Below, in pieces: positions 44,003-53,200 of a DNA stretch of 64,000 nucleotides; the first letter of the stretch is position 1; each line of letters starts with the position of its first letter. The notes beneath the pieces were generated by a model. It worked only from the letters and a program-made list of their open reading frames with translations, had not been told where the DNA came from and did not search any database. This DNA comes from DASQWP01 sp050697555 (lineage in GTDB: Bacteria; Actinomycetota; Thermoleophilia; Gaiellales; Gaiellaceae). Location of the stretch: positions 55,311 to 119,310 of the forward strand of contig JBOHAD010000001.1 of NCBI GenBank assembly GCA_050697555.1. Direction: 5' to 3'. A program made the position numbers and the translations under genes.

Positions 44003-44844
44003 CGCGGCAGGAGCTCGTCCAGGCGGGTGCGCTCCTCGTCGGTGAGGGGCCGAAGCGGCGCTCGCACGTCCTCGCGGACCGGGACGCCGCGCCGGGCTAG
44101 TACGCGCTTGAGCGCGGCGTGCCGGGGGAAGCCCTCGAGCGCGTCCCGCACCGCGCCGACCCGCTCGCTCGAGACGGCGCTCGGCGCCCGGACCGCCTCC
44201 GCGACCAGCTCGGGGAACGCCGTCGCGAGCGCGGAGACCGCCCCGCTGGCGCCGGCCTCGATCCCCTGGTGGATGAGCCGCTCCGGCCCGACGAAGACGT
44301 CGAGCCCTTCGACCAGGTAGGGCTCGAAGCGCTCCCAGGGCGCGTCCGAGACCTTCATGCCGGCCAGGTTCGGTGCGCGCTCGCGCAGGTGCTCGATCAC
44401 CGCGACGGGGACGGCGTAGCCGCTCGCGCGCGCGAACTCGTACAGGTAGAACGGTGTCGGCGCGCAGGCCCCGGCGGCGGCTTCGAAGTGGGCGAGGAGC
44501 GCGCGTTCGTCCAGCTGGAAGTAAGGCGGGCCGATGACCGCGACCGCGCCGGCTCCCGCCTCGGCCGCGTGGGCGGCGAGCGCGACCGTGTCCGCCGTCG
44601 TCTGCGCTCCGCAATGGACTGCGAGCGCGAGGCGCCCGCGACAGGCCTCGACCCAGAGGTCGGTGGCCCGCCCGCGCTCTTCCAGCTCCAGGAGGATCCC
44701 CTCCCCCGTCGTCCCCATGGCGAGGACCCCGTCGAGCCCGCCCGCCGCGAGGAACTCGGCGAGCGGCCCCCACGCCTCCTCGTCGAGCTTCGCCCCGTCC
44801 TCCCGGAGCGGCGTGACCGCGGCCGCCAGCGCGCCCTGGATCAT
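43990..44844 (-). CDS. Dihydrodipicolinate synthase/N-acetylneuraminate lyase family aldolase
   Basis: The protein has 284 residues. Class-I aldolase of the DHDPS superfamily: AMGTTGEGILLELEER, PFYLYEFARASGYAVPV (tyrosine of the catalytic triad) and the Schiff-base lysine in NLAGMKVSD. The partner gene suggests a catabolic lyase (for example a keto-acid aldolase or dehydratase) more than lysine synthesis. ATG start; a symmetrical promoter shared with the divergent hydratase gene lies directly upstream. Confidence 0.88.
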   Translation of the reverse strand: MIQGALAAAVTPLREDGAKLDEEAWGPLAEFLAAGGLDGVLAMGTTGEGILLELEERGRATDLWVEACRGRLALAVHCGAQTTADTVALAAHAAEAGAGAVAVIGPPYFQLDERALLAHFEAAAGACAPTPFYLYEFARASGYAVPVAVIEHLRERAPNLAGMKVSDAPWERFEPYLVEGLDVFVGPERLIHQGIEAGASGAVSALATAFPELVAEAVRAPSAVSSERVGAVRDALEGFPRHAALKRVLARRGVPVREDVRAPLRPLTDEERTRLDELLPRWLA

Positions 44845-44850
44845 CGGCGG

Positions 44851-44860
44851 AGCTTAAGCT
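44851..44860. promoter_or_regulatory. Overlapping divergent -10 boxes (AGCTTAAGCT)
   Basis: TAAGCT occurs on the plus strand at 44855-44860 (seven bases before ATG 44868) and on the minus strand at 44856-44851 (six bases before ATG 44844). The palindrome continues outwards to both start codons with one extra G. Both genes would be leaderless and compete for one site. Confidence 0.65.
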
Positions 44861-44867
44861 CCCGCCG

Positions 44868-45623
44868 ATGAGCGCGCTCCGGATCGCACGCGACGGCCCA
44901 GTCCTGCGGGTGACGTTGGCGAAGCCGGAGCGGCGGAACGCGTTCGACGCCGCCCTCATCGCCGAGCTCACCGAGGCCTTCGCGGAAGCCGGCGACGCGC
45001 GGGCGGTCGTCCTCGCCGGGGAGGGGCCGAGCTTCTGCGCCGGCGCCGACGTCGAGTGGCAGCGCTCGTCCATCGACCTCGGCTACGAGGAGAACGTCGA
45101 GGACGCCCTACGCCTCTACCGGATGCTCGCGGCCGTCGACGAGTGCCCAGCGCCCGTCGTCGCCCGCGTCCAGGGGCACGCGCTCGGCGGCGGTTCCGGG
45201 CTCGTCGCGTGCGTCGACGTCGCGGTGGCGGGGGAGGACGCCGTCTTCGGCTTCTCCGAGGTGCGCCTGGGGATCATCCCGGCGGTCATCTCTCCCTTCG
45301 TCCTGCGCCGGATCGGGCCTGCGCCTGCGCGGCGCCTCTTTCTCACGGGCGAGCGCTTCGACGCCGGCACCGCCCGCCGCATCGGGCTCGTCCACGAGGT
45401 GGCGGCCGACCTCGACGACGCCGTCGAGCGGGTCCTCGCCGACCTCCTGGCCGGCGGCCCCGAGGCGGTGCGGGCGGCGAAGCGACTCGTACGGGAGCTT
45501 CCCGGCGGGACAGAGACCGCGCGGATCGCGGCCGAGCGGCGGACAAGCGCCGAGGGCCAGGAGGGTCTCCGCGCCTTCCTCGAGAAGCGAGCGCCCGCGT
45601 GGAGATACGAAAGCTCCTCGTAG
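44868..45623 (+). CDS. Enoyl-CoA hydratase family, likely methylglutaconyl-CoA hydratase
   Basis: The protein has 251 residues of the crotonase fold: GEGPSFCAGADVEWQRSS forms the oxyanion hole, VQGHALGGGSGLVACVDVAV and FSEVRLGIIPAVISPFVLRR the active site. The last motif is typical of 3-methylglutaconyl-CoA hydratases. The gene overlaps the biotin carboxylase gene by 25 bases, and the reactions are consecutive in leucine degradation, which supports the assignment. Confidence 0.85.
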   Translation: MSALRIARDGPVLRVTLAKPERRNAFDAALIAELTEAFAEAGDARAVVLAGEGPSFCAGADVEWQRSSIDLGYEENVEDALRLYRMLAAVDECPAPVVARVQGHALGGGSGLVACVDVAVAGEDAVFGFSEVRLGIIPAVISPFVLRRIGPAPARRLFLTGERFDAGTARRIGLVHEVAADLDDAVERVLADLLAGGPEAVRAAKRLVRELPGGTETARIAAERRTSAEGQEGLRAFLEKRAPAWRYESSS

Positions 45624-47191
45624 CCAACCGCGGCGAGATCGCCGCGAGGGTCTTCCGCACGTGCCGGCGCCTGGGGATCGGCACGGTCGCCGTGGTGGCG
45701 CCCGACGACGAGGGCGCGTACCACACGCGCCAGGCCGACGAGCTCGCGCCGATCGCGGGCTACCTGGAGGCGGAGGAGCACGTCCGCGCCGCCCAGGAGA
45801 GAGGGGCCGATGCGATCCACCCCGGCTACGGCTTCCTCGCCGAGAACCCCGACTTCGCCGAAACGGTCGAGGCGGCCGGGATCACATGGGTGGGGCCGAC
45901 CTCGGACGGGCTGCGGGCGTCCGGCGACAAGCTCGAGGCGAAGAGGCTCGCGCGGGAGGCCGGCGTCCCGGTCGTGCCAACCGGCAGCCCGGACGAGGTG
46001 GGCTACCCGCTCATGGTCAAGGCGGCCGCCGGCGGCGGTGGGCGGGGCATGCGCGTCGTCCGGGCTCCGGACGTGCTGGAGGAGGCACTCGAGGCCGCAC
46101 GCCGCGAGGCGAAGGCGGGCTTCGGCGACGAACGGGTCTTCTGCGAGCGCTATGTCGAGCGCCCCCGCCACGTCGAGGTCCAGCTCCTCGCCGACGCGCA
46201 CGGCGCCGTCGTCCACCTTGGCGAGCGCGAGTGCTCGGTCCAGCGCCGCCACCAGAAGGTGCTCGAGGAGAGCCCCTCGCCCGCGCTCGACCCGGAGCTC
46301 CGGGAGACGATGGCCGCGGCGGCGATCGCCTTCGCCCGCGCGGTCGGCTACCGGGGCGCGGGCACCGCGGAGTTCATGCTCGCGGGCGGCGACTTCTTCT
46401 TCCTCGAGCTGAACGCCCGCCTGCAGGTCGAGCACCCTGTCACGGAGCTCGTCACCGGTCTCGACCTCGTCGAGCAGCAGCTCCGGATCGCCGCCGGCGA
46501 GCCCCTCGGCCTCGAGTCGCGCGAGCCGGCCGGGCACGCCGTCGAGGTGCGCCTCTACGCCGAGGATCCGCTGACCTTCCTGCCCCAGGCGGGTCGCGTC
46601 GAGCGTCTGGCGCTCCCGCGCGGCGTGCGGGTGGACGCGGGCGTCGAGGCCGGCGACGCGGTCCCGGTCGCGTACGACCCGCTGATCGCCAAGCTGATCG
46701 CGGGGGCCGACACCCGGGACGAGGCCTTCACGTTCCTGTCGCGCGCGCTCCGCGAGACCCGCGTCGGGGGCGTGACGACGAACCTCGGCTTCCTCCGCTG
46801 GCTCGTCGACCACCCGGAGGTGCGGGCCGGCCGGACGACGACGGCGCTCCTGGAGGAGCACCCGCCCCTCTCGCGCAGGAACGAGGTGCCCGCCCCGTGG
46901 CGGGTGGTCGGAGACGAGCGGCGGCCTCCGCCCCGGGTGGAGGACTTCGCTCACGGCGAGGGCGGCGCCGGCGTGAAGAGCGCGCTCGTCGCACCGATGC
47001 CGGGTGTCGTCGTCCGGGTGCTCGCGGGCGAGGGCGACCGCGTCGAGCCGCGGCAGCCGCTCGTCGTCCTCGAGGCGATGAAGATGGAGACGCCGCTCGT
47101 CTCCCCTTACGAAGCGGTCGTCCGCCGCGTCCTCGTCGCGGAGGGCGATCAGGTCACCGGCGGCGCCGTGCTCGTCGAGCTGGAGGAGTGA
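45599..47191 (+). CDS. Acyl-CoA carboxylase alpha subunit (biotin carboxylase plus BCCP), methylcrotonyl type
   Basis: GTG 45599 gives 530 residues. The biotin carboxylase domain (1-440) has IRKLLVANRGEIAARVFRTC, the ATP loop KAAAGGGGRGMRVV, ERECSVQRRHQKVLEESPSP and FLELNARLQVEHPVTE. The C-terminal biotinyl domain carries LEAMKMETPL with biotin on Lys495. The linker between them is shorter than in the 650-residue relatives. The beta partner is at 38620-40182. A role with propionyl-CoA as well cannot be excluded. Confidence 0.88.
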   Translation: MEIRKLLVANRGEIAARVFRTCRRLGIGTVAVVAPDDEGAYHTRQADELAPIAGYLEAEEHVRAAQERGADAIHPGYGFLAENPDFAETVEAAGITWVGPTSDGLRASGDKLEAKRLAREAGVPVVPTGSPDEVGYPLMVKAAAGGGGRGMRVVRAPDVLEEALEAARREAKAGFGDERVFCERYVERPRHVEVQLLADAHGAVVHLGERECSVQRRHQKVLEESPSPALDPELRETMAAAAIAFARAVGYRGAGTAEFMLAGGDFFFLELNARLQVEHPVTELVTGLDLVEQQLRIAAGEPLGLESREPAGHAVEVRLYAEDPLTFLPQAGRVERLALPRGVRVDAGVEAGDAVPVAYDPLIAKLIAGADTRDEAFTFLSRALRETRVGGVTTNLGFLRWLVDHPEVRAGRTTTALLEEHPPLSRRNEVPAPWRVVGDERRPPPRVEDFAHGEGGAGVKSALVAPMPGVVVRVLAGEGDRVEPRQPLVVLEAMKMETPLVSPYEAVVRRVLVAEGDQVTGGAVLVELEE

Positions 47192-47784
47192 TGGACGCCG
47201 CCGACCTCCACCCCGACCCGCTCGTCGAGGTCCAGCGCTGGTACGAGCAGGCAAAGGCGGAGGGGATCGAGCTGCCCGAGGCGCTGACGCTCGCCACCGC
47301 AGGCGCAGACGGGCGCCCTTCCGCCCGCACCGTCCTGCTGAAGGGCGTCGACGCGCGCGGGTTCCTCTTCTTCACGAACTACGAGAGCCGCAAGGGCCGC
47401 GAGCTGGCGCAGAACCCGCACGCGGCGCTCGTCCTCCACTGGGCCCAGGACCCGCGGCGCCAGATAACCGCCGTCGGCACGGTCGAGCGGGTGCCGCCCG
47501 AGGAGTCCGAGGCGTACTTCCGCACGCGCCCGCTCGGAAGCCGGCTGGGCGCGTGGGCCTCACGCCAGAGCGAGGTCGTCGCCGGCCGCGAGGCGCTCGA
47601 CGCAGCCTTCGCCGAGGCGGAAGCACGTTACGGGGAGGACCCGCCGCGCCCGCCCTGGTGGGGCGGCTACGTGCTCACGCCCGAGCGGGTCGAGCTCTGG
47701 CAGAACCGCCCGAACCGCCTCCACGACCGGTTCCGCTACACGCGCCACGAGGACGGATGGAGCCTCGAGCGGCTCGCTCCCTGA
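47191..47784 (+). CDS. pdxH: Pyridoxamine 5'-phosphate oxidase
   Basis: The protein has 197 residues. FMN-dependent oxidation of pyridoxamine/pyridoxine phosphate to PLP. RPSARTVLLKGVDARGFLFF and TNYESRKGRELAQNPHAALV bind FMN and phosphate; the C-terminus ELWQNRPNRLHDRFRY is diagnostic. The ATG shares one base with the carboxylase stop (TGATG). Confidence 0.93.
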   Translation: MDAADLHPDPLVEVQRWYEQAKAEGIELPEALTLATAGADGRPSARTVLLKGVDARGFLFFTNYESRKGRELAQNPHAALVLHWAQDPRRQITAVGTVERVPPEESEAYFRTRPLGSRLGAWASRQSEVVAGREALDAAFAEAEARYGEDPPRPPWWGGYVLTPERVELWQNRPNRLHDRFRYTRHEDGWSLERLAP

Positions 47785-47847
47785 CGTGTTTCCCCTCGCC
47801 CCGCCGGGGTAGGCGCTGAGAGAGCAACCGCAAGGGAGGAGTCACGA

Positions 47848-48437
47848 ATGGCCAACGAGCTGAAAGGCAAGCGCATCGCGTTCCTCGCCGCCGACGGCGT
47901 CGAGCGGGGGTCGAGCTGACCGAGCCGTGGAAGGCCGTCGGGCAGGCGGGAGGCGAGCCCGAGCTGATCTCGCTCCAGACTGGCGAGATCCAGGGTTTCG
48001 ACCACCACGACAAGGACAGGACGTTCAAGGTGGACAAGGCCGTCAAGGACGCCGATCCGTTGGACTACGACGGGCTCGTCCTGCCGGGCGGGGTCATCAA
48101 CCCGGACATCCTGCGCACCGACGAGAAGGCCGTCGACTTCGTCCGCAGGTTCTTCGAGCAGGGCAAGCCGGTCGGCGCCATCTGCCACGGCATCTGGATG
48201 CTGGTCGAGGCCAGCGTCGTCAAGGGCCGCACCCTGACGTCGTGGCCGAGCCTCAAGACGGACGTCGAGAATGCGGGCGGGACGTGGGTCGACGAGGAGC
48301 TGCACGTCGACCGCGGCCTCTTCACGAGCCGCAAGCCGGACGATCTCCCGGCCTTCTGCACGAAGCTCGTGGAGGAGTTCGGCGAGGGCGTCCACGAGGA
48401 GCAGCGCGAAGCCACGCGGGAGGCGATCCGCTCGTAG
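47848..48437 (+). pseudogene. PfpI/DJ-1 family protein, frameshifted
   Basis: GGGAGGAG lies before ATG 47848 and the first 19 codons (KGKRIAFLAADGVER) match PfpI-type proteins. A run of five G at 47906-47910 then throws the frame and a stop follows four codons later. In the second frame, from 47910, the family resumes at VELTEPWKAVGQAGGEPELI and continues through GAICHGIWMLVEA (nucleophile Cys) to the end. Removing two G or adding one restores a full protein of about 195 residues. It is either a sequencing/assembly error in the G-run or a young pseudogene. Intact homologues are glyoxalase/deglycase- or protease-like stress proteins. Confidence 0.85.
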
Positions 48438-48448
48438 CGAGCCGCCGC

Positions 48449-48760
48449 TCAGGCGAGGAGGTCGCGGAGGCGCATGGCGAGGCCGACGTCGCCCGCAACC
48501 TTCACCTTGCCGGTGAAGTAGGCGCCCATCGGGCTCTCCTCCCCGCGGACGATCCGCAGGAACGTCTCCTCGGACGACCAGATGATGCAGTCGGCGGCGG
48601 CGGCGCTCTCCTCGACGGAGACGGCGCCGTCGTCGACCTCGAGCCGCCAGCTTCCGACGTCTTCGACGTCGAATCTGTACGAGGCGGTCAGACCGCGCGC
48701 CCGCGTGCTCCTCGGGCGACCCCCGAGCTCCTCGAAGAACTCGCGCGCGCTCGCGGGCAT
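48449..48760 (-). CDS. SCP2-like sterol/lipid-carrier domain protein
   Basis: The protein has 103 residues with the SCP2 pattern: ASYRFDVEDVGSWRLEVDDG, CIIWSSEETFLRIVRGEESP and AYFTGKVKVAGDVGLAMRLR. It should bind a lipid or acyl-CoA in a small hydrophobic tunnel. The ATG shares one base with the stop of the MFS gene ahead of it (TGATG). Confidence 0.85.
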   Translation of the reverse strand: MPASAREFFEELGGRPRSTRARGLTASYRFDVEDVGSWRLEVDDGAVSVEESAAAADCIIWSSEETFLRIVRGEESPMGAYFTGKVKVAGDVGLAMRLRDLLA

Positions 48761-50013
48761 CAGAGCGTCGCGGGCGCGGGCTCCGGCCGCCCGGCGCCCC
48801 GGGAGGAGGGCAGAAGAAGGGTGAGCCCGATGCAGGCGGCCGGCCCAGTGGCGGTCACGAGGACGGCCGTCTCGAGGTCGATTCGGTCCGCGAGGGCGCC
48901 CAACGACAGGGCCGCGATGCCCCCCAGGCCGATCGCCATCCCGATCGAAAGGCCCGAGGCCATGCCGACCCGGCCCGGCATGTACTCCTGGCTCATGACG
49001 AGGCTCACCCCGAACGTGCCGATCACGGCCGCGCCCGAGAGGGCGAGCGCGACGGCGCCCACGGTTCCGCCCACGAGGACGTAGACGACGATCAGCGGCG
49101 TGGCGAGGACGAAGCTTCCGAGGAGGACGGCGCGTCGGCCGAAACGGTCGGCGGCGGGGCCCCCGAGGAGCGTTCCGAGAGCGCCAGCGAAGAGGAATAG
49201 CGCCAGCAGGCGCGTCCCGTAGCCGGCGCTCGACCCGCGCTCGAGCTCGTAGAGGGGCACGAACGTGAAGAGTCCCATGTGGGCGACGCTGCGCAGGCCG
49301 ACGACCCCAAGGAGGATGGCGAGGCCGCGCGGCTGGCTCCGGCCGGCGCTGAAGCGGGCGGCGCGCGGCCCTTCCTCGGGCGCGAAGCGCCCCAGGTACG
49401 GAAGCGCGAGCACGAGCAGGCCGGCGACGAGGAGCCCGGGCAGCACGAGGAAGGCGCCTCCGTCCAGCCCGAAACCGAGCGTGAGGACGAAGAAGGACGC
49501 AAAGAGCGGGCCCGCGGCGAAACCGACGTTGCCGCCGACGGAGAAGAGCGACATGCCGCTCGCCCGCCGGTCGCCGCTCACGTAGCTCGCGAACTTCGAG
49601 CCCTCGGGATGGTAGGCGGCGACGCCGACCCCGGACGCGAGCACGGCGATCATCACGAGCGGGTAGCTCGGCGCGATGGAGGCGAGCGCCATCCCGATTC
49701 CGGCAAGCGCCACTCCCCCGGGCAGGAGCCAGAGCGCGCCGCGGGCATCCGACCAGAGCCCAAAGGCCGGCTGGATCAACGAGGAGCTGATCGTCGCGGC
49801 CAGGACGAGGGCGCCGACCATCGTGTACGTGAGGTCGAAGCGCTCGGCGAGGAAGGGAAGGAGCGCGGGGAGCGCACCCTGGGCGAGGTCGGTCGCGAAG
49901 TGGCCGGACGAGAGCGCCGCCATGGCCGGTCTGTCCACCCCCGCGTGCATGGCCGGGACGTTACCGGCCGCGATCGAGTCGGACGGCGGCGGGCAGGCAG
50001 CCTGAGACTTCAC
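48760..50013 (-). CDS. MFS transporter, fosmidomycin-resistance (Fsr)-like
   Basis: Up to 417 residues with twelve predicted helices. SSGHFATDLAQGALPALLPF and GVGVAAYHPEGSKFASYVSG match the Fsr group of drug exporters; RFGRRAVLLGS is the MFS loop between helices in the second half. The GTG at 50013 adds a poor N-terminal tail; ATG 49950 or ATG 49923 are equally possible starts. The substrate is unknown. Confidence 0.82.
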   Translation of the reverse strand: MKSQAACPPPSDSIAAGNVPAMHAGVDRPAMAALSSGHFATDLAQGALPALLPFLAERFDLTYTMVGALVLAATISSSLIQPAFGLWSDARGALWLLPGGVALAGIGMALASIAPSYPLVMIAVLASGVGVAAYHPEGSKFASYVSGDRRASGMSLFSVGGNVGFAAGPLFASFFVLTLGFGLDGGAFLVLPGLLVAGLLVLALPYLGRFAPEEGPRAARFSAGRSQPRGLAILLGVVGLRSVAHMGLFTFVPLYELERGSSAGYGTRLLALFLFAGALGTLLGGPAADRFGRRAVLLGSFVLATPLIVVYVLVGGTVGAVALALSGAAVIGTFGVSLVMSQEYMPGRVGMASGLSIGMAIGLGGIAALSLGALADRIDLETAVLVTATGPAACIGLTLLLPSSRGAGRPEPAPATL

Positions 50014-50039
50014 GACGGCGAGCGTGACAATTCTCCGCA

Positions 50040-50052
50040 GGGGTCAGACCCC
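50040..50052. repeat. Palindrome GGGGTCAGACCCC
   Basis: A 13-base perfect palindrome (central A) in the gap upstream of the MFS gene, the same core as the double-palindrome repeats at 24729, 25162 and 32855. Confidence 0.55.
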
Positions 50053-50102
50053 GTCGCGGGAGTGTGAAAAAAGAGCGACGGAGGGGACGCGGCGTGATCG
50101 AG

Positions 50103-50327
50103 CTACGGGCGTCCGCGGCGGTCGATCCAGGCGTGGCAGAGCTCGCGCTGCACGCGCACGATCTCCCGCCGGTTGCGCTCGAGCTGAAACAGGTTCGCCC
50201 CGGAGCGGCGCAGTTCCTCCCGCGAAAGCAGAAGCCCTCCGAGGAGATCCTGGAGGGCTTCGACGGGGAGAGGTTGTCGCCCGCGAGGGGAGGGTGCGGG
50301 CTGAGGAGAGGGTAGAGCTGCGCTCAT
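50103..50327 (-). CDS. Hypothetical small protein, 74 residues
   Basis: ATG 50327 starts a frame with a Pro-rich beginning, then EALQDLLGGLLLSREELRRS and a basic helix ERNRREIVRVQRELCHAWID. A TAGAAC box nine bases upstream fits the leaderless pattern of the window. The amphipathic helix with alternating Arg/Glu looks like real protein; no family is recognised. Confidence 0.5.
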   Translation of the reverse strand: MSAALPSPQPAPSPRGRQPLPVEALQDLLGGLLLSREELRRSGANLFQLERNRREIVRVQRELCHAWIDRRGRP

Positions 50328-50418
50328 CGCGCACCTGTTCTATCGGCGCGGGCGGACGGCGGTCGATCCCTCGAACGAGGCACCTCTCGAGAACGTTCGG
50401 ATAGCATCGCGCTCGCCC

Positions 50419-51912
50419 ATGGAGATTGACGTCGTCCAGGGGGCGCCGGAGGGGGTCGAGGCCGACGTCCTCGTCTTCCCGGTCCCCGACCCGGTGGCGC
50501 TGCCCGAGACCGCACGGGCTCTCGACAGCCTCGTCGAAGGGCGTCTCAGCCATCTCGTGGAGGACGGAGAGCTCAAGGGCGAGGAAGGCTGCGTCACGTT
50601 CGTCCACTCGGAAGGCCGCGTCGCGGCGCACCGCATCGCCGCGGCCGGAATCGGCAACGGGGCCTCGCTGGACTCGGACCGCTTGCGGACCGCAGCCGCC
50701 GCCGCGGCGGCACGGACCGGCGACGTGGGCGGCCGCTCCATGGCCTGGATCCTCGACGCCGGTGGCTCACTTTCCGCTGCCGAGCAGGCCCGCGCAATCG
50801 TCGACGGCACGGCGATCGGGCCGTACGAGCCGGGCCGCTGGAAGACGAACGGCGATCCACAGCCGCAGATCGAGCGCCTCGTCCTCTGCGGCGAGGGCGC
50901 CGAGGCCACAGCCGAGGAGGCACGGCGCGCGAGTGTCGTCGCCGCGTGGACGAACCGCTGCCGCGACCTCGTCAACGCCCCGCCGAACGAGCTGACGCCC
51001 GTCCGCTTGGCGGAGTGGGCGGAGGAGGCCGCGGGCGAGGTCGGAATCGGCTTCGAGGCTCTCGGCCCCGACGAGATCCGCTCGGCGGGTATGGGCGCGC
51101 TGACGGCCGTCAGCCTGGGGAGCGACAACCCGCCCAGGCTCATCAGGCTCCGCTACGAGCCCGACGACGCTCGCGACGACCTCGTCCTCGGGCTCGTCGG
51201 CAAGGCGATCACGTTCGATGCCGGCGGCCTCTCGCTCAAGCCCGCTCTGCGCATGGACGAGATGAAGTCGGACATGGGCGGCGGCGCGGCCGCGCTCGCG
51301 GCCACCGGGGCGATCGCCGAGCTCGGTCTCCCGCTGCACGTGCTGACCGTCGTCCCCGCTTGCGAGAACATGCCCGGAGGGCACGCCTACCGGCCCGGAG
51401 ACATCGTCACCGCTCTGAACGGCAAGACGATCGAGGTCACGAACACCGACGCGGAGGGGCGCCTCATCCTCGCCGACGCCCTCTGGCACGCCCGTAACTC
51501 GGGCGCCACGCACATGCTCGACCTCGCCACCCTCACGGGGGCGATGGTCGTGGCCATGGGCGACTACTACGCAGGGCTCTTCGGGAACGACATGGACTGG
51601 ACGGCCGAGATCGGAGCCGCCGCCGAGGCGAGCGGCGACCACGTCTGGCTCTGGCCCCTCCACGACACGTATCGGCGCTTCATCGAGTCGACCTTCGCGG
51701 ATCTGAAGAACTCGTCCGACTACAAGCAGGGGTCGCCGATCCTCGCCGCCCGCTTCCTCCAGGAATTCGTCGGCGAGGGCCCGTGGGCCCACCTGGACAT
51801 CGCCGGCACCGCGTACCTCGAGCGCAGCCGCGGCGACTACTACAGCGGCCGCGGCGCGACCGGCTTCGGCGTGCGGCTCATCGCGGAGCTGGCGCGCAGG
51901 CTCTGCACGTAG
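50419..51912 (+). CDS. pepA: Leucyl aminopeptidase (M17)
   Basis: The protein has 497 residues. Two-zinc aminopeptidase: GKAITFDAGGLSLKP (metal-binding Lys/Asp), KSDMGGGAA, NGKTIEVTNTDAEGRLILAD (family signature with Asp/Glu ligands) and LATLTGAM. The N-terminal macro-like domain (1-160) is also present. A TAGCAT box lies eleven bases before the ATG. It acts as a cytosolic hexamer in peptide turnover. Confidence 0.94.
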   Translation: MEIDVVQGAPEGVEADVLVFPVPDPVALPETARALDSLVEGRLSHLVEDGELKGEEGCVTFVHSEGRVAAHRIAAAGIGNGASLDSDRLRTAAAAAAARTGDVGGRSMAWILDAGGSLSAAEQARAIVDGTAIGPYEPGRWKTNGDPQPQIERLVLCGEGAEATAEEARRASVVAAWTNRCRDLVNAPPNELTPVRLAEWAEEAAGEVGIGFEALGPDEIRSAGMGALTAVSLGSDNPPRLIRLRYEPDDARDDLVLGLVGKAITFDAGGLSLKPALRMDEMKSDMGGGAAALAATGAIAELGLPLHVLTVVPACENMPGGHAYRPGDIVTALNGKTIEVTNTDAEGRLILADALWHARNSGATHMLDLATLTGAMVVAMGDYYAGLFGNDMDWTAEIGAAAEASGDHVWLWPLHDTYRRFIESTFADLKNSSDYKQGSPILAARFLQEFVGEGPWAHLDIAGTAYLERSRGDYYSGRGATGFGVRLIAELARRLCT

Positions 51913-51917
51913 TCCGG

Positions 51918-53051
51918 ATGGACTTCGATCTCTCGGACGAGCACGAGCTCCTGCGCCGGACCGTGCGCGAGTTCGCGGAAGAGCGAATTGCCCCCGTCGC
52001 GGAGGAGCTCGATCGCGAGCACCGCTTTCCATACGACATCGTCGCGGAGCTCGCCGAGCTCGGGCTCATGGGCATCCCGGTCCCCGAGGAGTACGGCGGC
52101 AGCGGGGGCGACACGCTCGGGTACGCGATCGCGGTCGAGGAGCTGACGCGGATCGACTCGTCCGTGGCGATCACGCTCGCGGCGCACACGTCCCTGGGGA
52201 CGATGCCGATCTTCCTCTTCGGGACGGAGGAGCAGAAGCGCGAGTGGCTCCCCGACCTCGCCGCCGGAAAGCGACTCGGCGCCTTCGGGCTGACGGAGGC
52301 GAGTGCCGGCTCCGACGCGGCGGCGACGCGGACGAGCGCCGAGCTCCGCGGGGGCGAATGGATCGTGAACGGCTCGAAGATCTTCATCACGAACGCGGGC
52401 ACCGACATCACGGCATGCGTGACGATCACGGCCCGAACGGGCGAGGACGAGATCTCGAACGTGATCGTTCCGAACGGCACGCCGGGCTACGAGATCTCGG
52501 CGCCGATGCGGAAGATGGGCTGGCACGCGTCCGACACGCGGGAGCTCTCGTTCCGCGACTGCTCCGTGCCGGAGGGGAATCTGCTCGGCGAGCGCGGCGC
52601 GGGCTTCCGCCAGTTCCTGGAGATCCTCGACGGCGGACGCATCTCAGTCGCAGCGATGGGCCTCGGGCTCGCACAGGGCGCGTACGACCTCGCCTTCGCG
52701 TACGCGAAGGAGCGAGAGCAGTTCGGGCGACCGATCGCGCGCTTCCAGGCGATCCAGTTCCAGCTCGCGGACATGGCGACCGAGATCGAGGCGGCGCGCG
52801 CGCTCGTCTACAAGGCGGCGTGGCTCAAGGACCGCGAGCGCCCGTTCGCCGGCGCCGCGGCGATGGCGAAGCTCTACACGGGCGAGCTCTCTCACCGCGT
52901 GGTCAGCCAGGCCCTCCAGATCCACGGCGGCTATGGCTACATGGACGAGTACGCGATCTCGCGCCTCTACCGCGACCAGAAGGTGCTCGAGATCGGCGAG
53001 GGCACCAACGAGGTGCAGAGGATGGTGATCGCACGGCAGCTCGGGCTCTGA
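51918..53051 (+). CDS. Acyl-CoA dehydrogenase (isovaleryl/short-chain type)
   Basis: ATG 51918 gives 377 residues. Full ACAD plan: GIPVPEEYGGSGGDTLGYAI, FGLTEASAGSDAAATRTSAE (FAD), WIVNGSKIFITNAG, REQFGRPIARFQAIQFQLAD and the C-terminal IHGGYGYMDEYAISRLYRD with GEGTNEVQRMVIAR. It reduces FAD and passes electrons to ETF. The substrate may be a branched acyl-CoA in line with the leucine genes, or a short straight chain. It begins five bases after the aminopeptidase stop. Confidence 0.92.
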   Translation: MDFDLSDEHELLRRTVREFAEERIAPVAEELDREHRFPYDIVAELAELGLMGIPVPEEYGGSGGDTLGYAIAVEELTRIDSSVAITLAAHTSLGTMPIFLFGTEEQKREWLPDLAAGKRLGAFGLTEASAGSDAAATRTSAELRGGEWIVNGSKIFITNAGTDITACVTITARTGEDEISNVIVPNGTPGYEISAPMRKMGWHASDTRELSFRDCSVPEGNLLGERGAGFRQFLEILDGGRISVAAMGLGLAQGAYDLAFAYAKEREQFGRPIARFQAIQFQLADMATEIEAARALVYKAAWLKDRERPFAGAAAMAKLYTGELSHRVVSQALQIHGGYGYMDEYAISRLYRDQKVLEIGEGTNEVQRMVIARQLGL

Positions 53052-53200
53052 CCCCCGGGGCCACCCCGGACCACCACCCGCTCTCGAGCGTAGCGTTCGA
53101 GGACGTGCGCGTGTCGCGCGACTCGTGCAAACTTCCTGCCGACTCGGCACCCTCGGTGTGCTTCGTAGTACGATGCAGACGGCCGACAGGAGGAGGTTCC

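Noticed and set aside
50064..50315. Plus-strand frame overlapping the small minus-strand gene.
   Set aside because: It lacks a promoter-like box at the right distance and its sequence has no helical pattern, whereas the minus-strand frame has both.
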